5,113 bases of DNA from an uncultured Desulfomonile sp. (lineage in GTDB: Bacteria > Desulfobacterota > Desulfomonilia > Desulfomonilales > Desulfomonilaceae). The stretch is taken from contig CAINUH010000291.1 in the NCBI GenBank assembly GCA_903853735.1, positions 1-5,113 on the forward strand. The letters are read 5' to 3'. The position numbers were made by a program, and so were the translations under genes. The notes below the pieces were generated by a model. It saw only the letters and a list, made by a program, of their open reading frames with translations. It was not told the DNA's origin and made no database searches. This document shows, one piece after another, positions 1 to 5,113 of the stretch (positions are counted from its first letter, which is position 1; each line of letters begins with the position of its first letter).

Positions 1-1028
1 AATTCGAGATATTGATACTGGTCTTTCCCGTACGCCACCTCGAGAGCATGATAGAGGAGCAGAAATGGAACCCCTATTTCCTGATACTTTTTCTTTATTC
101 CCAATAGAAGTCCCCTTACCCCGTTAATCTCCCTTCGATACAGAAGATACTTGAGCATCCCGAGTATGCCTATTTTGCCGTTAAGACGTTTGAGCAGGGG
201 ATTAATGTTCGGAACCATCAGGGCCGCCCCAATTGGTTCCTCGTCGCAGTAAACGAAAAAGATGAGGTCTTCATCCGCAAACCTTTCCAGGTTCATGGCC
301 AGTTCGGAGACTTCCGCATCTGTTGTTGGCACAAAACCCCAGTTGCCAGCCCAGCACTCATCGTAAATCTGCCTTATTCGGGTTACGATTGCTTCAACAT
401 TGTCTGTCTTCCTGTTTGCGTTTCTCACGCTGAACCGGCCGTCGTTCTTAAGGCGATCAGCAATCTTTTCCATCCATTCCGGCGATTGCCAGCTCCTGTC
501 CACCAGGTAAGAGAACAAATCCTTTTCTTTGCGTAATCCGGACGCCTGCGCAAGTTCAAGATAATAAGGGGGATTATACGGCATCATGAAGGTGGCCTGG
601 TGCTCAAAACCATCTATGAGCATACCGATCTCATAGTTCGTTGAAGGATTAAAAGGTCCGCAAAGATAAGTCATTCCCCTGCCTCGTACCCACTCTTCGG
701 CAGATGCAAAAAGACCTTTGGCAGCCTCCAAATCGTTTTCGCACTCGAAAAACCCCCAAATTCCCATGCCTGTTTTATGGTACTGATTATAGTTTTTATC
801 TACAATTGCGGCTATGCGTCCAACAAACTTCCAATCACGGCGGGCGAGAAACAGAACCCGTTCGGAGAATTGCCAATAGGGATGCTCAAATGTGTCCAAC
901 ATGCGGCGAACCACCTTCTTGAGAGGCGGCACCCAATTGGGATAATCGGCATAAATGTCCCATGGCAAATCAATGAAGGCGTCAAAATCAGCGGATCGCT
1001 CTACAGGAACAATTTCTAAACCAGCCAT
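1..1028 (-). CDS. YghO-like GNAT-fold acyltransferase family protein (3' end cut off)
   Basis: Read leftward from ATG at 1028, the frame is open for 342 codons to the window edge, so the C-terminus is missing. Related proteins run to about 370-390 residues from memory, so roughly 30-50 residues are probably lost. The protein has the features of the large GNAT-like family that includes E. coli YghO: an N-terminal segment with FIDLPW and NWVPPL (residues 18-36), a VGRIAAIVD strand (69-77), GPFNPSTN followed by a GFE turn (124-142), MMPYNPPYY (148-156) and NWGFVPTT (229-236), then PNIN before the C-terminal lobe. I see no signal peptide or membrane segment, so it is probably cytoplasmic. The family is related to acyl-CoA N-acyltransferases, but the substrate is not known and I do not infer one. 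A GGGAGA ribosome binding site supports the start. It is transcribed away from the synthase gene, so the two could share control but are not in one operon. Family placement is fairly sure; catalytic activity is not shown. Confidence 0.85.
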   Translation of the reverse strand, partial: MAGLEIVPVERSADFDAFIDLPWDIYADYPNWVPPLKKVVRRMLDTFEHPYWQFSERVLFLARRDWKFVGRIAAIVDKNYNQYHKTGMGIWGFFECENDLEAAKGLFASAEEWVRGRGMTYLCGPFNPSTNYEIGMLIDGFEHQATFMMPYNPPYYLELAQASGLRKEKDLFSYLVDRSWQSPEWMEKIADRLKNDGRFSVRNANRKTDNVEAIVTRIRQIYDECWAGNWGFVPTTDAEVSELAMNLERFADEDLIFFVYCDEEPIGAALMVPNINPLLKRLNGKIGILGMLKYLLYRREINGVRGLLLGIKKKYQEIGVPFLLLYHALEVAYGKDQYQYLE

Positions 1029-1035
1029 TAAAATG

Positions 1036-1041
1036 TCTCCC
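1036..1041 (-). promoter_or_regulatory. Ribosome binding site of the GNAT-like gene
   Basis: On the minus strand GGGAGA lies 7 bases before the ATG at 1028. This is good Shine-Dalgarno complementarity at a normal distance, and it fixes the chosen start over internal ATG codons. Confidence 0.7.
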
Positions 1042-1075
1042 AGAATAATATTCCGACCCTAAAAAAGGAACCCCC

Positions 1076-1092
1076 CGGTAAACCGACCGGTC
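1076..1092. promoter_or_regulatory. Candidate operator: overlapping inverted repeats
   Basis: Two short dyads share bases here. CGGT-AA-ACCG occupies 1076-1085 and the perfect 8-base palindrome GACCGGTC occupies 1085-1092, giving alternating CGGT/ACCG half-sites. Such GC-rich dyads between divergent genes often bind dimeric repressors; TetR-family operators frequently contain ACCG/CGGT half-sites. The site lies 48 bases upstream of the GNAT-like start and about 177 bases upstream of the synthase start, so it is better placed to control the leftward gene. No regulator gene is visible in the window. The repeat is seen directly; its function is inference. Confidence 0.35.
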
Positions 1093-1197
1093 ATTTCGGA
1101 TCACGAGTTATTTCCGAGGGCATAGTTTACAATCATCTCGCTCACTTTGGCAAGGAATGACACCATCGGATCTTGTGAACGATTTCCAAGACCATTT

Positions 1198-1226
1198 TTG
1201 GGGTTACGACCAACAGCATATATGAT
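1198..1226 (+). promoter_or_regulatory. Possible sigma-70-type promoter of the synthase gene
   Basis: TATGAT at 1221-1226 matches the -10 consensus at five of six bases. TTGGGG at 1198-1203, with a 17-base spacer, matches the -35 box only in its TTG. Transcription would start near 1233 and give a leader of about 36 bases before the ATG at 1269. The surrounding alternating A/T run (about 1217-1233) makes chance -10 matches likely, so this is only a candidate. Confidence 0.3.
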
Positions 1227-1257
1227 ATATATACATGTTATTGTGCATACATCATTC

Positions 1258-1262
1258 AGGAG
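1258..1262 (+). promoter_or_regulatory. Ribosome binding site of the synthase gene
   Basis: AGGAG ends 6 bases before the ATG at 1269. In the same frame there is a stop at 1176 and no better-placed ATG or GTG between it and 1269, so this site decides the start. Confidence 0.75.
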
Positions 1263-1268
1263 CAGAGC

Positions 1269-4200
1269 ATGTCCAGAGGATCCGAATATCCCGTACTAGC
1301 CTTTGTCTGGCAACCCAAAGACATTACATCAGCGGTTTTAGAAACGGCTCGCAGAACAAGAACCAAGGCTGTCTTGGATGTGAGTTCCCTGGATCTGAAT
1401 ACTGCCGCCGCAGCCCTGGTGAGAGCCGACGTGGGCGGCGGTTCGGCCGATGTCAAAATAGATTCCAAGGAACTGGTAGGGCCGTATCTTAAGGACTTCC
1501 TTCAAGAGACAGGAATAGGTGGCGTCTGGGCGGAATTGCACCCGCTCCTACTCGACAGTGATCTGTCGGCATATCTGACCGAATTGGAAAACCTATCGGA
1601 CGATTGCGAATGTTACCCGGTAGTCGGTGATATTGATCTCATTAATATTCTCGTTAATGAACACCCGAGAATCAGAAACATAGTTCTCAAGGGCTCAGAG
1701 GCCGGAGGGTTCGTCAGTGCCGAGAACCTCTTGACGCTGTTTTCTGTCGCCAAAAACCTTATTCACACCCAGGCAAATCCCCCTCGGATTCTTCTGTGGG
1801 GAGGTATCGCTACCCCCGAAGCTGCAGCCGCATTTTTGGCGGTTGGCGTCAAAGGAATAGTTTTCGAGAGCATTCACTGGCTCACCGACCTGGTGTCAAT
1901 GGACGATTCGGTACGAGAAAAAATATCAAGGCTCAGGCCGGAACATACGGACCTGACGGGTCTGAACCTTGGGGCGCCGTGTCGTCTATTCAACAAGGGG
2001 AATTCTCGGGCGGTCAAAGAACTGAAAGAATTTGCCGGCTCCCTGTGCGGATCGGAAATAAGAGACGAGCAGAGGCGATTCTTTGCTGAAAGAATCTGTA
2101 AGGAATCCCTCAATCCCTTGGATAGCAACTTTTCAAGAGAAGAGCTGTTACCACTCGGAGTTGAAGCTACCTTCGCCCATTCCTTTGTGCAGCGGTTCGG
2201 AACATCAACAGACCAGGCGTTAGAAAACTTTTTGGACGAGATTGATAGAAGACTCTCAAAGGCTCCTTCAAAACAAAATGTTTTCGCAGAAGGTCCGGTA
2301 ATTGAAGAAATGGGAACACGGTACGCCTTGGTTCAAGGGGCCATGTCCTGGATTACCGATGTGCCTGAATTTGCCTCGAAGGTGGCGGAGGCCGGCGCCT
2401 TGCCCACACTGGCCCTTGGACTCATGCCGCCGGATCTCCTGGACAATAAGCTGGGCAGCCTGAAAACATTGATGGGAGATATGCCCTTTGCAGTTAACGT
2501 GATCACTCTGAAGGAAAACCCTTTTCGGAATGAGCAGCTTGCCTGGATAAAGTCCCAAAAGCCTCGTTTCGCTGTTATTGCTGCTGGAGAACCGTCACAC
2601 GCCACGGAATTGTTGAAGAGCGGTATAGAGGTTATTTACATTGCTCCGAATGAGAAACTACTGGAACTGGCTTTCGGTGCAGGTGTGCGGTACGTGATCT
2701 GCGAGGGCAATGAGGCCGGCGGACATGTTGGGGAGCATTCCACCCTAACACTCGCGCAAATCATCCTGAACCGCAAAACCGCTGAACCAGAACTATTTCA
2801 AGGCCGGCGAATAATACTCGCCGGTGGTGTATGCGACAGGGAGACCGCTTTTGTGGCTGCCATGCTGGGGGCCGACGCGATACAGGTCGGAACGTCTTAT
2901 CTTGCCACCAGAGAAATAGTTGAAACCGGCGCGCTCTCTGATCTCTACCAGCGAACGGTGCTTGAAGCAAAGCCTGGCTCAACAGTGGTCACTGGAGAAG
3001 GGACCGGTCTGAGGGTCAGGTCTCTGAAGACTCCCAAAATAGAGGCTGTTTGCGCTTTGGAAAGGGATTTCGTCGCCGGATCTACGGACGAGGCCGCTTT
3101 TCGTGGACAGATTGAGCAACTCAGCGCCGGAAGTCTGTTCATTGCCGCCAGGGCAATGGATAGCCCTGACGGGGCTGCCCTTGATGATCAGACCTGCCTT
3201 GAACAGGGTCAGTTTATGAGTGGCGCCTGCGCCGGGGTGGTGAATCAGGTTCGCACCTGTGCCGAACTTCACTTTGAATTGGCCGAGGCAAATTTGGAAC
3301 CTGGTCTTCCATTCCTCGGACCGATCCGAGAAGCTCTCGCCGAGAGACCGCCGCTTGATGCTACAGATTCTGATCAGTTTTACGCAACAAGCGTTTCCAG
3401 CAGAATCGTTACCGGCGAAGCGGCTCGGGAGAGAGTGGCGGTTACCGGAATGAGCATCGTAAATGCTCTGGGTAATAGCCCCGAAGAAGTCTGGGCCGCC
3501 AGCTTGGCCATGCGAAGTGGAATAGTGAACGTGCCTGCCTCAAAATGGCCTCATGAAAAGTTTTTCGATCCACGTCCCCGCGTCTCGGAGAAAACCTACT
3601 GTAAGGTTGGAGCCTTTCAAAACATCGAGGTCTCGAGAAAGGAACTCGGAATCCCGCCGCAAGATTTCCGGACCATGACTGATTCCACGAAGATCACCAT
3701 GTGGCTGGCCCAGCAGGCCATTGAGGACTCGGGGATACTGTCATCGGACATACCAAGGCATCGAATTGCGGTCCTTATTTCTCAGAATTCCGGAGAAGCG
3801 GCCGCTACCCTGGAAGATATGATTATTCGAAGCGCTGCCGGACGAATAGTTGATTCGGTAAAGACCGTCATCGAGGTAACGGAAGAAACACGTCAGGCGA
3901 TAGAGGAAGCTGTCAAATTAGATCGTATGGCCATTGATGACACAACCCTCTTAGGGCGCCTCAATTGTACTGCAGGCGGGTTTATCTGCAACAAATACGG
4001 ATTTATGGGCCCGAGCTTCGCAGTTTCTGCTGCCTGTGCAACCGCCCTGGTCGCCCTTTACAGCGCTTATCAAATGATACGAAACGGAATAATAGATGCC
4101 GCAGTCATAGGCGGGGCCGAGGAACCTTTGACTCCCATGCATTTTCTGGAGTTCTCTGCGCTTGGCGCTCTAGCCGGCCTTTCGGGACAGGATCGGCACG

Positions 4201-5113
4201 CCGTGGAGTCCAGCCGGCCTTTTGACGCCACGAGAGACGGAATGGTACTGGGTGAAGGTGGAGGCATGATTGTCGTTGAGCGCGAATCGGTGGCTCGACA
4301 TCGGGGCGCCGGGATACATGCCTACATAACTGCAATGGGAGCCAGCAACAATCATCTGGGAATGGTGGAGTCTTCCAGAATAACTCAGGAGATTGCCATT
4401 GGCGCGTGTTTCGCCGACGCTCCTTATGGGCCGGACGGAATAGACCTGGTTGAATGTCATGCGACAAGCACCATGCAGGGCGATGTGGAAGAAGTGTACG
4501 CGTTGAAGAGATTTTTTAATACCGAAGCGCCGGTGGTGCTCTCTTCTTTCAAATCCCAAATCGGTCACACTTTGGGAGCGTCAGGGGTAAACAGCCTCAT
4601 CAGAGGAATAATGGCTATGAAAGAGGGTGTCTATCCGCCGACCTTGAATTACCAAAACCCTGATCCGGATATGCAGATTGATGGATCAGGATTGTCGATC
4701 ATTACGGAACCTGTGGACTGGGTGCCAAGAGATAGCCGTCCCAGACGCTTTCAGGTCAATGCCTTTGGTTTTGGAGGATCCAATTACGTCGTTCAGCTTG
4801 AAGAAGCAACAGAAGGTGAAGACCAGGTGCTGGTTTGCGCACCTTATCGCGAGAAGTCTCCCGCCAAACGTCCGAGCGAGTTTCCCATCCCGGACGGAAT
4901 CCAGTTTTTCAGATCCGAAATCAGTGGCCGATCGTATCGCCTCGCAGTGGTAGCCGACAGCGAATCTGAGGCTGTTTCCCTCGTAGGTGAAGCCGATCCA
5001 ATCAAACCGGGCGACGTCATCTCTTCAAAGCAAATCAGGGCTCTGGCCATGCAAGGCGTCTATCTGGGACCTGCGGATGCACAACCGGTGCCATTGACCT
5101 ACGTATTCCCGGG
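1269..5113 (+). CDS. Pfa-like type I polyketide/secondary-lipid synthase: NMO-like, NMO/PfaD-like ER, KS, start of AT (3' end cut off)
   Basis: A single frame of 1281 codons with no stop runs to the window edge, so this is the N-terminal part of a multidomain synthase. Domain order by residue: degenerate nitronate-monooxygenase (NMO) barrel about 8-210; helical extension about 211-340; second NMO/PfaD-like barrel about 345-690; ketosynthase about 722-1182; KS-AT linker about 1183-1274; and the opening TYVFPG of a presumed acyltransferase at 1277-1282, the last G inferred from two bases. In Pfa systems a KS-AT-ACP-KR-DH protein elongates acyl chains and the flavin protein PfaD acts as the enoyl reductase. 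Here a PfaD-like module is fused ahead of the KS, so one polypeptide probably supplies both condensation and enoyl reduction. ACP, KR and DH domains would have to lie downstream. I see no signal peptide or obvious membrane segment, so a cytosolic megasynthase making a long-chain or polyketide-type lipid is likely. The product is unknown. A specialised reductase-KS fusion outside lipid synthesis is the main alternative. Confidence 0.92.
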   Translation, partial: MSRGSEYPVLAFVWQPKDITSAVLETARRTRTKAVLDVSSLDLNTAAAALVRADVGGGSADVKIDSKELVGPYLKDFLQETGIGGVWAELHPLLLDSDLSAYLTELENLSDDCECYPVVGDIDLINILVNEHPRIRNIVLKGSEAGGFVSAENLLTLFSVAKNLIHTQANPPRILLWGGIATPEAAAAFLAVGVKGIVFESIHWLTDLVSMDDSVREKISRLRPEHTDLTGLNLGAPCRLFNKGNSRAVKELKEFAGSLCGSEIRDEQRRFFAERICKESLNPLDSNFSREELLPLGVEATFAHSFVQRFGTSTDQALENFLDEIDRRLSKAPSKQNVFAEGPVIEEMGTRYALVQGAMSWITDVPEFASKVAEAGALPTLALGLMPPDLLDNKLGSLKTLMGDMPFAVNVITLKENPFRNEQLAWIKSQKPRFAVIAAGEPSHATELLKSGIEVIYIAPNEKLLELAFGAGVRYVICEGNEAGGHVGEHSTLTLAQIILNRKTAEPELFQGRRIILAGGVCDRETAFVAAMLGADAIQVGTSYLATREIVETGALSDLYQRTVLEAKPGSTVVTGEGTGLRVRSLKTPKIEAVCALERDFVAGSTDEAAFRGQIEQLSAGSLFIAARAMDSPDGAALDDQTCLEQGQFMSGACAGVVNQVRTCAELHFELAEANLEPGLPFLGPIREALAERPPLDATDSDQFYATSVSSRIVTGEAARERVAVTGMSIVNALGNSPEEVWAASLAMRSGIVNVPASKWPHEKFFDPRPRVSEKTYCKVGAFQNIEVSRKELGIPPQDFRTMTDSTKITMWLAQQAIEDSGILSSDIPRHRIAVLISQNSGEAAATLEDMIIRSAAGRIVDSVKTVIEVTEETRQAIEEAVKLDRMAIDDTTLLGRLNCTAGGFICNKYGFMGPSFAVSAACATALVALYSAYQMIRNGIIDAAVIGGAEEPLTPMHFLEFSALGALAGLSGQDRHAVESSRPFDATRDGMVLGEGGGMIVVERESVARHRGAGIHAYITAMGASNNHLGMVESSRITQEIAIGACFADAPYGPDGIDLVECHATSTMQGDVEEVYALKRFFNTEAPVVLSSFKSQIGHTLGASGVNSLIRGIMAMKEGVYPPTLNYQNPDPDMQIDGSGLSIITEPVDWVPRDSRPRRFQVNAFGFGGSNYVVQLEEATEGEDQVLVCAPYREKSPAKRPSEFPIPDGIQFFRSEISGRSYRLAVVADSESEAVSLVGEADPIKPGDVISSKQIRALAMQGVYLGPADAQPVPLTYVFP
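1290..1898 (+). other. Domain: degenerate first NMO/PfaD-like barrel
   Basis: Residues about 8-210 of the synthase. The half with clear similarity holds KGSEAGGFV at 141-149 and WGGIATPEAAAAF at 177-189, followed by a GVKGIVFES strand. These parallel the EAGGH and AGGI(C)D phosphate-binding strands of NMO/FabK/PfaD flavoproteins. At the place of the active-site histidine of that motif there is Phe148, so catalysis as in classical NMO or FabK is unlikely. Flavin binding could remain. The segment that follows (about 211-340) contains RLFNKG (226-231 region) and an ELLPLG stretch before helices; I place it as the C-terminal extension of this first copy. Homology is inferred from motif spacing alone. 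Confidence 0.65.
2301..3336 (+). other. Domain: second NMO/PfaD-like flavin enoyl reductase barrel
   Basis: Residues about 345-690. Motifs in order: QGAMSWITDVPEFA (356-369), the N-terminal strand and helix of the barrel; FAVNV, the next strand; EGNEAGGHVG (479-488) with the expected active-site His486; AGGVCD (518-523) and QVGTSYLAT (539-547), the FMN-phosphate-binding strands; then VTGEGTGLRVR and a C-terminal GQFMSGACAG helix region. All landmark motifs of the NMO/FabK/PfaD family are present in the right order, so this copy is probably active with FMN. In a synthase context the likely reaction is reduction of the enoyl-thioester intermediate. True nitronate oxidation is less likely given the fusion to a ketosynthase. 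Confidence 0.85.
3432..4812 (+). other. Domain: beta-ketoacyl synthase (ketosynthase), complete
   Basis: Residues about 722-1182. It opens with RVAVTGMSIVNALGNS and shows the full catalytic triad: Cys923 in VSAACATAL, His1064 in ECHATST, and His1100 in KSQIGHTLGASG, with the usual Lys1095. It closes with FGFGGSNYVV (1167-1176), equivalent to the GFGGTNAH end of type I ketosynthases. About 460 residues is slightly longer than usual; an acidic helical stretch around 825-895, before the active-site Cys, may account for the excess. The triad indicates a condensing enzyme, not a loading or chain-length-factor copy. Motif variants differ from standard modular PKS (HATST for HGTGT, SAACATA for DTACSSS). 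Confidence 0.93.
4813..5113 (+). other. KS-AT linker and first residues of a presumed acyltransferase domain (truncated)
   Basis: Residues about 1183-1281. The segment has no catalytic motif; it contains a SGRSYRLAVVADSESEA stretch that looks like the alpha/beta adaptor between KS and AT in type I synthases. The last codons read PLTYVFPG, which matches the first strand of AT domains (usually followed by QGSQ), so the acyltransferase begins exactly as the window ends. Its GHSxG active site and substrate-specificity motifs lie outside, so malonyl specificity cannot be checked. Confidence 0.6.

Noticed and set aside
704..1019. Plus-strand small open frames antisense to the GNAT-like gene
   Set aside because: The minus-strand frame over the same bases carries conserved family motifs, and the plus-strand translations are low in recognisable structure.
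1045..1050. TATTAT on the minus strand as a -10 box for the GNAT-like gene
   Set aside because: Transcription would start near 1038, inside the ribosome binding site, and no -35-like hexamer is found at 17 bases. The true promoter is probably further upstream.
1143..1165. TTGGCA-containing stretch as a sigma-54 promoter
   Set aside because: The -24 part looks right, but there is no TTGC element at the required -12 spacing.
1217..1237. Alternating A/T tract as a tandem repeat or special DNA element
   Set aside because: It is short and imperfect, and ordinary for an AT-rich promoter region.
4105..4568. Minus-strand open frames of 120 and 132 codons inside the ketosynthase region
   Set aside because: They overlap each other and lie antisense to conserved KS motifs, show no recognisable protein features, and have no convincing start context; they are shadows of the real gene.
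1..5113. Window starts with AATTC and ends with CCCGGG, suggesting an EcoRI/SmaI clone
   Set aside because: Two internal GAATTC sites (2000-2005, 3785-3790) exclude a complete EcoRI digest, and CCCGGG at the end is explained by the Pro-Gly codons of the AT start. A partial digest remains possible but has no biological content.
1..5113. CRISPR array, tRNA/rRNA genes, insertion sequences or terminators
   Set aside because: I saw no regularly spaced repeats, cloverleaf-like sequence, transposase motifs or terminal inverted repeats. Both genes run off the edges, so no gene end is present where a terminator would be expected.

Overview
The window holds two divergently transcribed genes, both running off its ends, separated by a 240-base intergenic region. 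Protein style, moderate GC (about half by eye) and the gene types suggest a Gram-negative bacterium of the former Deltaproteobacteria (Desulfobacterota or a myxobacterial relative). This is inferred from how the proteins look, not from any marker gene.

Left part (1-1028, minus strand): the first 342 codons of a GNAT-fold, YghO-like acyltransferase-family protein. Its C-terminus lies beyond base 1. The substrate is unknown.

Middle (1029-1268): the shared promoter region. It has a good ribosome binding site for each gene, a GC-rich overlapping inverted repeat (1076-1092) that could be a repressor operator, and an AT-rich stretch with a plausible promoter for the rightward gene.

Right part (1269-5113, plus strand): one uninterrupted reading frame of 1281 codons with no stop, open at the right edge. 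It encodes the N-terminal part of a large type I polyketide/secondary-lipid synthase. The order is a degenerate nitronate-monooxygenase/PfaD-like flavin barrel, a second and apparently competent PfaD-like barrel, a complete ketosynthase with its Cys-His-His triad, a KS-AT linker, and the first residues of what looks like an acyltransferase domain. This is a Pfa-like (polyunsaturated or secondary fatty acid synthase) logic with the enoyl reductase fused in front of KS-AT instead of encoded separately. The duplicated reductase barrel whose first copy has lost the usual histidine is the most noteworthy feature. The final product cannot be told from this window, because the ACP, KR and DH domains and partner genes would lie to the right.
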